Shown: positions 1 through 5,717, numbered from the stretch's first letter. The stretch is DNA of 5,879 nt from Actinomycetes bacterium (GCA_030631725.1 DAOVKO010000136.1:1-5879), one strand, 5' to 3'. Made by a program: numbers and translations. The notes: a model not told the origin generated them from the letters alone.

Positions 1-13
1 ACCTGCTTTCGTA

Positions 14-118
14 GCGAGAACGAGCAATTTTGTCGGCTGGCAAGAAGCGAAAACGATACATATTTGGAGAATATATTGAGTTCGCCCAACGCAGCCAGAC
101 GACAAAAGGGCCGTTCGC
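14..118. repeat. Long nested imperfect inverted repeat upstream of secG (possible structured RNA)
   Basis: The core arms are TTTTGTCGGCTGGC (28-41) and GCCAGACGACAAAA (94-107), which pair at 13 of 14 positions; the one mismatch is G36 with A99. Outside them, 14-17 pairs with 115-118, 20-22 with 112-114 and 24-25 with 110-111, with small bulges. Inside, GCGAA (47-51) pairs with TTCGC (81-85), and ATATT (60-64) pairs with AATAT (70-74) around a five-base loop. The whole forms a rod of about 105 bases with internal loops. No T-run follows on either strand, so it is not a classic intrinsic terminator. The strand is unknown. It does not show the SRP RNA signature loop. It could be a small RNA, a secG leader, a 3' element of the gene upstream, or a palindromic repeat unit. 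The pairing is seen directly; any function is inference. Confidence 0.5.
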
Positions 119-176
119 AGCAGAAATTGGGGTTTTGGGTGGCTTCTAACAACTGAGTCTCCCCGCGAGAAGAATT

Positions 177-512
177 ATGAGCCCAGTACTTTATAGCATT
201 CTGTCGATACTCTTTGTAATCATTGCCGTTGTCCTGATTTTACTGATCCTCGTACAGCGAGGTAGAGGTGGAGGTTTGGTCGGAGCCTTCGGAGGCCCCG
301 GCGGTTCCAGCGCCTTCGGAGCCAAGACCGGCGACGTCTTTACGGTTATCACCGTAGTCATGGCCGCACTGTTCCTGGTTATCGCTTGCCTTTTGGCTTT
401 TAGACCCGCTCAACCGCCGCCTAAGCCCACTGACAAACCAGCCCAGCAGACCACCACCGGGACCGAGGCAACGGAATCACCAACCGACGCCCCTGCCGAA
501 ACCGAGCAATAA
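177..512 (+). CDS. secG: Preprotein translocase subunit SecG
   Basis: SecG is the small accessory membrane subunit of the SecYEG channel, which assists SecA-driven export of unfolded proteins. The 111 residues match the family length and layout. A first membrane segment lies at about residues 4-26, followed by the conserved polar loop [15 protein letters not shown] (about 26-40) and [11 protein letters not shown] second membrane segment follows at about 54-74. The tail from about residue 77 is rich in Pro, Thr and Glu and looks disordered, which is common for SecG. The start is ATG 177; its Shine-Dalgarno is weak (GAGAAG at 167-172), but the first membrane segment begins immediately after it. 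A 112-base spacer separates it from yicC, so the two may or may not share a transcript. Identity is firm from the glycine-rich loop. Confidence 0.95.
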   Translation: MSPVLYSILSILFVIIAVVLILLILVQRGRGGGLVGAFGGPGGSSAFGAKTGDVFTVITVVMAALFLVIACLLAFRPAQPPPKPTDKPAQQTTTGTEATESPTDAPAETEQ

Positions 513-567
513 GAAAAAACGACCGACGAATAACGACAAAATAGCCGAAATCAAAGCGTAAATATCA

Positions 568-611
568 AGGGGTTATTTTCCACTAATTGTCAGATGCTGT
601 TCATAACCTCT
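568..611 (+). promoter_or_regulatory. Stem-loop just upstream of the yicC ribosome binding site
   Basis: AGGGGTTAT (568-576) pairs with ATAACCTCT (603-611) over nine bases with one G-U wobble (G570 with T609), closing a 26-base loop. The right arm ends two bases before the AAGGA Shine-Dalgarno of yicC at 613-617. In mRNA this could affect ribosome access or stabilise the 5' end. It is the only clear structure in the secG-yicC spacer. I found no convincing -35/-10 pair there. A regulatory role is inference. Confidence 0.3.
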
Positions 612-612
612 C

Positions 613-617
613 AAGGA
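613..617 (+). promoter_or_regulatory. Shine-Dalgarno of yicC
   Basis: AAGGA lies seven bases before ATG 625. It supports that start, which also gives the canonical YicC N-terminus with SMTGYG. Confidence 0.7.
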
Positions 618-624
618 TACGTTT

Positions 625-1512
625 ATGATAATCAGTATGACTGGCTACGGCGATGCCCAGGGCACATTGGATGGTGCCGAGTTCACCGTGGAAATCCGCT
701 GCCTGAACAACCGTTATTACAAGCCAACCATCAAATTGCCTGAGGAGTTCGCCCAGTTGGAGTCTGAAATTGATCCTCTCCTGCGCAAAGCCGTATCGCG
801 GGGCACATTAATTTACGCCCTGCGTACCAGGCCCGCCGAGGACTCCGCACTCGTCCAGATCAACCACCAAGCCATGAGGACTTTCCTTCATGAGCTGCGG
901 GAGCTGCAGGGCGATGTGGGATCCGAGGGGCTCAGTATCGACTTGGCCGGCTTATTGGGGGTCCCCGGTATGACTCGGCCTGCCGAATATGCCCAGGTTC
1001 AGCTCGATCGCCTGAAGGACTTTGTTGCTGACTTGACCAAAAAGGCCCTGGACACCCTGACCCGGATGCGCCAACGCGAGGGCCAAGCCCTCTGCCAAGA
1101 CTTCATCTGCCAGGCCCAGACTATTCGCGCAGGGCTCGATAAAATCGTCCAGGCCGCACCGGATGTCGTTCGTGCTTATCAGGCCAAGCTCGCCCAGCGC
1201 GTTGCCGAGCTGCTCAGCGGTACCCGGGTATCCCTCAGCGAGGACGACCTGGCTCGCGAGGTGGCCATCTTCGCTGAAAGGTGCGACATCTCGGAGGAGA
1301 TTGTCCGTTTGCGTTCGCACCTGGACCATTTTGACAAAGTTTGCCGCGAGGACTCCCAGGCCGGTCGGCGGCTGGACTTCATTGCCCAGGAGATGCTCAG
1401 GGAGGCCAACACCATAGGCGCCAAGGCTTCAGACGCAGCCATCGGGCAAACTGTCGTTGATATCAAGACTGCCATCGACCGTATCAAGGAGCAGGCTCAG
1501 AATGTCGAGTAA
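625..1512 (+). CDS. yicC: YicC family protein (putative endoribonuclease)
   Basis: YicC proteins are cytosolic; the E. coli member is reported to be an endoribonuclease that affects small-RNA turnover. At 295 residues the protein has normal family length. It opens with the family signature MIISMTGYGDAQ followed by EIRCLNNRYYKPTIKLPEE, the YicC_N domain (about residues 1-155). The C-terminal DUF1732 domain (about 205-295) is highly typical: it contains AERCDISEEIVRLRSHLDHF, then GRRLDFIAQEMLREANTIGAKASD, and ends with an IKEQAQNVE helix. Start ATG 625 has a good Shine-Dalgarno. The gene overlaps gmk by 11 bases, which implies translational coupling. The yicC-gmk-rpoZ-coaBC order is widely conserved; in Bacillus remA sits between yicC and gmk, and it is absent here. 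Family membership is certain; the exact RNA substrates are unknown. Confidence 0.95.
   Translation: MIISMTGYGDAQGTLDGAEFTVEIRCLNNRYYKPTIKLPEEFAQLESEIDPLLRKAVSRGTLIYALRTRPAEDSALVQINHQAMRTFLHELRELQGDVGSEGLSIDLAGLLGVPGMTRPAEYAQVQLDRLKDFVADLTKKALDTLTRMRQREGQALCQDFICQAQTIRAGLDKIVQAAPDVVRAYQAKLAQRVAELLSGTRVSLSEDDLAREVAIFAERCDISEEIVRLRSHLDHFDKVCREDSQAGRRLDFIAQEMLREANTIGAKASDAAIGQTVVDIKTAIDRIKEQAQNVE
1486..1491 (+). promoter_or_regulatory. Shine-Dalgarno of gmk, inside the end of yicC
   Basis: AAGGAG lies ten bases before ATG 1502. This decides the gmk start. An in-frame ATG at 1457 is open but would add 15 residues that do not resemble guanylate kinase, deep inside yicC. Confidence 0.75.
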
Positions 1513-2113
1513 TCTTTACCCGGGGCTGTTGGTGGTCATTTCCGGACCGTCCGGCGTGGGCAAAACTACCATCTGCCACGCCTTGGTCGATCGGCTCGGA
1601 GCTCAGTTGAGTGTTTCAGCCACCACTCGTCCCGCCGGATCGGAAGAATGTAACGGTGAAGATTATCTTTTTCTTTCGGCCCAGCAGTTCAAGCAGCACC
1701 TGGACAACGCCGACTTTCTCGAGCACGCCCAGGTCTTCGGCCACTACTACGGCACTCTGGCCAAGCCCGTCATTGAGGCCCTGCAAGCCGGAAAAATCGT
1801 GATCCTGGAAATAGATGTCAACGGAGCAAAGCAAATTCGTCAGCGTTTCGATCGGGCCAAGATGTTCTTTATCCTTCCGCCCGCCCCGGCCAGCCTCTCC
1901 GACAGGCTAAACACCCGCCGCCGCGACGCCAAAACCGTCATCGCCGAGCGACTGGCCAAGGCCGACGGCGAGGTCCGCTTTGCCCGCGAATCCGGATGTT
2001 ACGATTACACTATTGTCAACGATAACCTCGAAGACGCCATAAATCAGATTGTAACCATTATTTCTAAAAGATGCTTCGCAAACCAGGAAAAGGAAAAACC
2101 ACAAAATGATTGA
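1502..2113 (+). CDS. gmk: Guanylate kinase
   Basis: Guanylate kinase phosphorylates GMP (or dGMP) to GDP with ATP in the cytosol. The 203 residues match the usual length of about 200. The Walker A P-loop is GPSGVGKT (15-22). The GMP-binding segment runs through SVSATTRP (37-44), NGEDYLF (51-57), FLEHAQVFGHYYGT (72-85) and ILEIDVNGAKQIR (101-113), followed by the lid RLNTRRRD (135-142) and AERLAKADGEVRFA. One key position differs: the usual TTRxxR pair of GMP-phosphate-binding arginines has only the first, Arg43, with Gly46 where the second is expected. The start is ATG 1502, supported by AAGGAG at 1486-1491. The gene overlaps yicC by 11 bases and rpoZ by 8. Pairing Gmk with the omega subunit in one operon is common in bacteria, where both are linked to GTP and (p)ppGpp biology. 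Confidence 0.95.
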   Translation: MSSNLYPGLLVVISGPSGVGKTTICHALVDRLGAQLSVSATTRPAGSEECNGEDYLFLSAQQFKQHLDNADFLEHAQVFGHYYGTLAKPVIEALQAGKIVILEIDVNGAKQIRQRFDRAKMFFILPPAPASLSDRLNTRRRDAKTVIAERLAKADGEVRFARESGCYDYTIVNDNLEDAINQIVTIISKRCFANQEKEKPQND

Positions 2114-2318
2114 GGATCTTAAGTCTGAAGAGCTGTTCAAAAAAATCGGTGGGAGTTTCAAGTTGGCCGTCCTCATTCAAAAGAGAATGCTCGAGCTTAT
2201 GCAGGGGGCCAGGCCTCTGGTTCCCCGCGAGGGCATGACCGACCTGGAGTTGGCCATCAGAGAAATCCGCGAAAACAAGATTACCTTGGTCCCACCCGGT
2301 GCCGATGAGGAAGAATAA
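2106..2318 (+). CDS. rpoZ: DNA-directed RNA polymerase subunit omega
   Basis: Omega is the small subunit that wraps the C-terminal part of beta' and helps RNA polymerase assembly. In many bacteria it also forms part of a ppGpp site. The 70-residue protein has the family core: FKKIGGSFKLAVLIQKRMLEL (about 11-31) corresponds to the conserved EKIGNRFDLVLVAARRARQ region. GARPLVP (34-40) and the LELAIREIRENKI helix follow, with a short acidic tail. It is shorter than the E. coli protein and lacks the long C-terminal extension. Start ATG 2106 overlaps the gmk end by 8 bases and is preceded by AAAAGGA at 2088-2094, so it is probably translationally coupled to gmk. Only 35 bases separate it from coaC. 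Confidence 0.92.
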   Translation: MIEDLKSEELFKKIGGSFKLAVLIQKRMLELMQGARPLVPREGMTDLELAIREIRENKITLVPPGADEEE

Positions 2319-2353
2319 CCTTATCTAGCCTTCTAGAGCTGCCCAGGTTCATC

Positions 2354-2938
2354 ATGGCCCCAGAGAATCTCGACAAGTATGAGCTGCTCATCTGTGTAAC
2401 CGGCGGCATCGCTGCCTACAAGGTTGCCACTGTTGTCTCGAGGCTGGTGCAGAAGAAGGCCGCCGTTACCGTAGCCATGACCGACAGTGCCACTAGGCTC
2501 ATCGGCCCGCCTACCTTTCGTGCCCTGACCTCTCGGCCCGTTTACACCGACTTATGGGCTCAGGAGATTTCCGCCGACATCGAGCACATCAGCCTGGCCG
2601 ACCGGGCCGACCTGGTCGTAGTCGCCCCGGCCACCGCCAACATCCTGGCCAAGATGGCCGCAGGAATCGCCGACGATTTGGTCTCCACCACCCTGCTTGC
2701 CGTCGAGGGGCCCGTCCTGCTCGCACCGGCCATGAATGTTCGCATGTGGTCAAACCCTGCCACCGGGCACAACGTAGAGATATTGAAGCAGCGAGGGCAT
2801 ATACTCGTCGGCCCGGAATCCGGATGGCAGGCTTGTGGCCACGTCGGCATCGGGCGAATGGCCGAACCCCAGACCATCGTCCAAGCCATCGAAAAGATCC
2901 TCGCCCAACGAAAACCAAAACCAGCCCCTGATCAGTAA
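2354..2938 (+). CDS. coaC: Phosphopantothenoylcysteine decarboxylase, stand-alone CoaC domain
   Basis: CoaC is an FMN-dependent flavoprotein that decarboxylates 4'-phosphopantothenoylcysteine to 4'-phosphopantetheine in coenzyme A synthesis. The 194 residues cover one flavoprotein domain. The FMN-binding start is VTGGIAAYK (15-23). The catalytic His is His78 in DIEHISLADRAD. The FMN-contact motif is APATANILAKMA (91-102), the substrate motif is PAMNVRMW (125-132), and the flap ACGHVGIGRM (160-169) carries the active-site Cys161. That flap is usually ACGD, so Asp is replaced by His163. In most bacteria the gene is a fused coaBC of about 400 codons; here the frame ends after a short Lys/Pro linker and no CoaB ligase domain follows. 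The Shine-Dalgarno is weak, but ATG 2354 sits correctly before the first beta strand. The position after rpoZ matches the usual coaBC locus. Confidence 0.93.
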   Translation: MAPENLDKYELLICVTGGIAAYKVATVVSRLVQKKAAVTVAMTDSATRLIGPPTFRALTSRPVYTDLWAQEISADIEHISLADRADLVVVAPATANILAKMAAGIADDLVSTTLLAVEGPVLLAPAMNVRMWSNPATGHNVEILKQRGHILVGPESGWQACGHVGIGRMAEPQTIVQAIEKILAQRKPKPAPDQ

Positions 2939-2964
2939 GTTTCACCACCGGAGTTTATCAGCTT

Positions 2965-4305
2965 ATGCGCAAGGTCCTGGTATCTGCCGGCGGCCTCGGC
3001 TACCTTCCCATAGCTCCCGGCTCCTGGGGCTCCCTGGCAGGCGTGGGGATATTCCTGTTGGCCGGATTGACCGCTTCGCCCTTGACCACTGCTCTGATTT
3101 GTCTGACCGGCGTCCTGGTCTTTTCTGTCCTGAATGTAGCTCTGGGCTCCTGGGCCTGCTCGCATTATGGTTGTAAAGACCCCTCCCCCGTGGTCATCGA
3201 CGAGGTAGCTGGCTATCTGGTGGCTGTACTCTTCTTGCCCATCGACGGGGTGAACCTCTACTACTCCGCCGCCTGCGCCTTTTTCATCTTCCGTATCTTT
3301 GACATCATAAAGCCCCCTCCCGCTCGTCGCTTCGAGCGTCTCAGAGCCGGTTGGGGAATCCTCGCCGACGATCTTGTAGCCGGGCTTTATGCAAATCTGC
3401 TCTGCCAGTGCCTCATGCGGGCCGTTGTGCCTGTTTTAGCCGACGCCAGCCCAGCCGATACCTTAGCTATCCCCCAGGCCGGCCTGCTCGGTTTCATACA
3501 GGGCATCGCTGAGTTCCTGCCCATCTCCAGCTCGGGCCACTTGGCCCTGACACAAAAGTTCTTGAATCTCTCGCCCGACAGCTCCCAGATGTTGCTTTTT
3601 GATTTGGCCACTCACGTGGCAACCTTGGCCGCGGTGCTCGTGGTCTTCGCACATCCTTTCGGGCGAATGCTGCGATCGCTTCTGCGGGCCCCCGCCAAGT
3701 ACGGCTTCTCCAGCAGGCTCCTCAAAGAATCACCCAGCCTGCGCCTGCTATGGCTTACTTTTCTGGCCTGTATTCCGACCGGCCTGGTCTATGTCATCTT
3801 TTCCAAGCGTCTTGAGGCCTTCTTTGATAAGCCCCTCGCTATTGCCGCCTCTTTTCTGATCACCGGCTTGCTTATCCTTCTGGCCGAACGCCTCGGACAT
3901 CCCCGTCGTGGCCTGCGAAACTTTGGCATCCAAGCAGCCCTGATCATCGGCTTGGCCCAGGGGCTGGCACTTATGCCCGGCCTGAGCCGATCCGGACTGA
4001 CCATCTGCGCAGCTCTGCTTTGCGGTATCAAGCGAGGCTGGGCTGGGAGGTTTTCCTTTCTGATCGCCGCCCCTGCCATCCTCGCCGGCTTCGCCCTGCA
4101 CTTGTTCAAGGTCATCAGCCGAACCAGCATAAGTGCCTGCCCGTGGCCGGCCATACTGCTCGGCTCACTCGTCGCCTTTGCCGTGGGCCTCTGGGCACTG
4201 CGCGTACTGCTCAAAACTCTCCACCGCTCCCACCTGAGTTACTTTACCATCTACCTCTGGATCGTTGGCCCAGCCATCATCATCGCCCACTTGCTCTTTC
4301 AGTGA
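2965..4305 (+). CDS. PgpA-UppP fusion: phosphatidylglycerophosphatase A plus undecaprenyl-diphosphatase
   Basis: This is one uninterrupted 446-residue frame carrying two complete membrane lipid phosphatases. Residues 1 to about 155 are PgpA, which dephosphorylates phosphatidylglycerophosphate to phosphatidylglycerol. The motifs are GLGYLPIAPGSWGSLAG (10-26), DPSPVVIDEVAG (72-83), FRIFDIIKP (109-117) and GILADDLVAG (131-140), with the metal-binding acidic residues present. A linker of about 15 residues (about 156-170) follows. Residues about 171-446 are UppP/BacA, which recycles undecaprenyl diphosphate to the monophosphate carrier for peptidoglycan. It shows QGIAEFLPISSSGH (179-192; the (E/Q)xxxE motif, Ser189 and His192) and PGLSRSGLT (338-346; Arg342), with about eight membrane segments. 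Each part has normal length for its family. GGAG at 2950-2953 lies 11 bases before ATG 2965. The gene starts 26 bases after coaC and is probably co-transcribed. No gene symbol is given because two apply (pgpA and uppP). Confidence 0.93.
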   Translation: MRKVLVSAGGLGYLPIAPGSWGSLAGVGIFLLAGLTASPLTTALICLTGVLVFSVLNVALGSWACSHYGCKDPSPVVIDEVAGYLVAVLFLPIDGVNLYYSAACAFFIFRIFDIIKPPPARRFERLRAGWGILADDLVAGLYANLLCQCLMRAVVPVLADASPADTLAIPQAGLLGFIQGIAEFLPISSSGHLALTQKFLNLSPDSSQMLLFDLATHVATLAAVLVVFAHPFGRMLRSLLRAPAKYGFSSRLLKESPSLRLLWLTFLACIPTGLVYVIFSKRLEAFFDKPLAIAASFLITGLLILLAERLGHPRRGLRNFGIQAALIIGLAQGLALMPGLSRSGLTICAALLCGIKRGWAGRFSFLIAAPAILAGFALHLFKVISRTSISACPWPAILLGSLVAFAVGLWALRVLLKTLHRSHLSYFTIYLWIVGPAIIIAHLLFQ

Positions 4306-4312
4306 TCTTGTC

Positions 4313-4352
4313 TTTGATTTTATTTTTGACTTTTGATATGTAATTTTGATAT
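4313..4352 (+). repeat. AT-rich spacer with TTTGA / TTTTGATAT repeats before the rhomboid gene
   Basis: TTTGA occurs four times, starting at 4313, 4325, 4332 and 4345. Two copies belong to exact 9-base repeats TTTTGATAT at 4331-4339 and 4344-4352, with a 13-base period. The spacer is far more AT-rich than the genes around it. This may be low-complexity promoter DNA rather than a specific element. Confidence 0.3.
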
Positions 4353-4355
4353 TTT
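4326..4355 (+). promoter_or_regulatory. Possible promoter of the rhomboid gene
   Basis: TTGACT (4326-4331) and TATTTT (4350-4355) resemble -35 and -10 hexamers with an 18-base spacer. The transcript would start about five bases before ATG 4367, giving an almost leaderless mRNA. That fits the absence of any Shine-Dalgarno before this gene. AT-rich DNA gives such matches easily, so this is a weak call. Confidence 0.25.
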
Positions 4356-4366
4356 ATGGTGTTTAG

Positions 4367-5470
4367 ATGCTTTTTCCCATTCGCACCAACATGCCCCTGC
4401 GTTCATCGCCGGTGGTGAATTATCTGCTCTTAGTGGCCAACATTGCCATATTCCTCACCAGCTTGCATAAGGGCCGAGCTGTTATACCAAATGCTTATGC
4501 CCTCCAGGCCAGCTATCCCCAACTGCATCAGTTCCTCACCCACGCCTTTCTGCACGCCAATTGGCAACACCTAGCCGGCAACATGCTCTTTCTCTACATC
4601 TTCGGCAACAACATCAACGACCGTCTGGGCAACGTCGGCTACTTGGCCTTCTATTTAGCCGCCGCATTTTTTGCCGGCCTGGGACACGTCTATATGGAAC
4701 AGACCCCAGCCGTCGGCGCCTCCGGGGCCATTGCCGCCGTAACCGGCCTGTACTTGATTCTTCTTGCCCGCACGAGGGTCACCATTCTTTATTGGATCTT
4801 TTTTATCGGGACTTTTGAGGTAACGGCTTTCCTGTGGATATTCCTTAGTTTTAGCAAGGATCTTTATTACGGCCTGTATGGTCCCCCCATGCAGATCGCC
4901 TATTCTGCCCACGTCGCCGGCTACCTGTTCGGCTTTGGTATTGGCCTGCTTTTGTTGCTCTTTAGACTGGTCCGTAGAAGCAACTATGACTTGCTTTCCT
5001 TTTTCTCCAGAGCTGCGTACCGCTTCAGTGTTGCTGGGGCCCCGGCTGTCAAGCGCGACTTTACACCCCGGCAGCAACAGGTCCTTAGCCTCCGCCAGGA
5101 GATCCTTGATTCGTTAGACGCCCACGACATGCCTAAGGCCGTGGAGTTATATCTGCAACTTCAGGGCAGCGACCCCGAGCAGGTCCTGCCCGCTCAGGCT
5201 CAGTTGGATTTGGCCAATCAGCTCATGGCCCAGGCCGACTACCAAAACGCTGCCCGAGCCTACGAGCTCTTCCTCAAATCTTACCCCACCTATGGGCAGC
5301 TCGCCCAGGTGCAGCTCATGCTCGGTCTGGTATACACACGTTATCTCGACCAGCCCAGCCTGGCTCGCGAGCATTTGACAAACGCCTTGGAGAACTTGCC
5401 CGCCGACTCGCCTGCCCGCCAGATGTGCCAGGCCGAGCTCGACCGAATCCCCCCGGACGATACCCCCTGA
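4367..5470 (+). CDS. Rhomboid family intramembrane serine protease with C-terminal TPR-like domain
   Basis: Rhomboids cleave transmembrane substrates within the membrane using a Ser-His dyad. The N-terminal 205 or so residues are the six-helix core. LTHAFLHANWQHLAGNM holds the structural HxxxN pair His68/Asn72, GASG (117-120) carries the nucleophile Ser119, and SAHVAGYLFG carries catalytic His181. Loop 1 contains NNINDRLGNVGY. After the last membrane helix and a basic stretch RLVRRS (about 199-204), residues about 235-360 form a soluble helical region that resembles tetratricopeptide repeats. It includes AVELYLQLQ, YQNAARAYELFLKSYP and AREHLTNALENLP, probably a cytosolic protein-binding module. 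The start ATG 4367 gives the typical N-terminus MLFPIRTNMPLR but has no Shine-Dalgarno. The 61-base AT-rich spacer hints at separate transcription. Substrates cannot be told from sequence. Confidence 0.93.
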   Translation: MLFPIRTNMPLRSSPVVNYLLLVANIAIFLTSLHKGRAVIPNAYALQASYPQLHQFLTHAFLHANWQHLAGNMLFLYIFGNNINDRLGNVGYLAFYLAAAFFAGLGHVYMEQTPAVGASGAIAAVTGLYLILLARTRVTILYWIFFIGTFEVTAFLWIFLSFSKDLYYGLYGPPMQIAYSAHVAGYLFGFGIGLLLLLFRLVRRSNYDLLSFFSRAAYRFSVAGAPAVKRDFTPRQQQVLSLRQEILDSLDAHDMPKAVELYLQLQGSDPEQVLPAQAQLDLANQLMAQADYQNAARAYELFLKSYPTYGQLAQVQLMLGLVYTRYLDQPSLAREHLTNALENLPADSPARQMCQAELDRIPPDDTP

Positions 5471-5494
5471 CTCAAACCGGCTTGTTTGCCGCCC

Positions 5495-5520
5495 AGGTGG
5501 GAATCGCTTTGGCCCCATCT
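5495..5520 (+). terminator. Hairpin 24 bases after the rhomboid stop, possible weak terminator
   Basis: AGGTGGG (5495-5501) pairs with CCCATCT (5514-5520) over seven bases with one G-U wobble, closing a 12-base loop. No T-tract follows, so intrinsic termination is not assured. Position after the last gene of the row suggests a 3' end structure. Confidence 0.25.
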
Positions 5521-5551
5521 TCACAAGGCAGCCTGCTTCCCAAAACGAAGT

Positions 5552-5568
5552 GTCCCTCCCGTAGGGAC
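5552..5568 (+). terminator. Perfect GC-rich hairpin in the 3' region of the rhomboid gene
   Basis: GTCCCT (5552-5557) and AGGGAC (5563-5568) form a perfect six-base stem with a five-base loop. Only two T residues follow. It is the most GC-rich of three hairpins in this gap and the best candidate for stopping or stabilising the upstream transcript. Confidence 0.3.
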
Positions 5569-5601
5569 TTGTGGTCGGAAACCTCAGTGCACCCGATAAA
5601 G

Positions 5602-5622
5602 CTGCTACACTTCTTGTAGCAG
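5602..5622. repeat. Perfect 8-base inverted repeat
   Basis: CTGCTACA (5602-5609) and TGTAGCAG (5615-5622) pair perfectly around the loop CTTCT. An A-rich stretch follows at 5632-5646, not a T-tract, so it is not a + strand intrinsic terminator. It could be a protein-binding dyad, an RNA hairpin or the 5' shield of the small ORF seven bases downstream. Confidence 0.45.
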
Positions 5623-5628
5623 ATAAAC

Positions 5629-5691
5629 ATGAAAAAAATAAAAAAATCTATCAAAGATCCATTTATCCCCGGACGATACAGGCAAGGGTAG
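5629..5691 (+). other. Candidate 20-codon small ORF
   Basis: ATG 5629 to TAG 5689-5691 would encode MKKIKKSIKDPFIPGRYRQG, a strongly basic peptide. It lies in the otherwise gene-free 5471-5791 gap, seven bases after a perfect hairpin. There is no Shine-Dalgarno and the Lys run reflects an A-rich tract, so it may be chance. I do not recognise it. It is recorded because no other gene explains this stretch. Confidence 0.15.
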
Positions 5692-5717
5692 TTCATTTTG
5701 CAGATTCTTTGGGGTGG

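Noticed and set aside
28..107. Intrinsic terminator interpretation of the long inverted repeat
   Set aside because: The arms are 52 bases apart and no T-tract follows the stem on either strand.
1..156. Open + strand frame from the left edge to TGA 154-156, possible 3' end of an upstream gene
   Set aside because: The 51 codons resemble no family I know, the composition is unlike the neighbours, and the stretch is better explained by the long inverted repeat. A coding tail cannot be fully excluded without the upstream sequence.
952..1329. 125-codon frame on the - strand within yicC
   Set aside because: It lies wholly opposite a strongly conserved gene and shows no recognisable domain; it is a shadow of the GC-rich + strand coding.
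1457..1501. Longer gmk start at ATG 1457
   Set aside because: The extra 15 residues are not guanylate kinase-like, and AAGGAG at 1486-1491 points to ATG 1502.
2554..2931. 125-codon + strand frame inside coaC, rich in Arg, Gly and His
   Set aside because: It is a frame-shifted reading of the conserved CoaC domain with no family resemblance.
3789..4214. 141-codon frame on the - strand opposite the UppP half
   Set aside because: It lies opposite conserved UppP motifs, is rich in Arg, Ala and Pro, and has no domain; it is an antisense shadow.
5602..5646. Terminator for a - strand gene, based on the A-rich tract beside the 8-base hairpin
   Set aside because: On the - strand the T-run would precede the stem rather than follow it, and no - strand gene is present.
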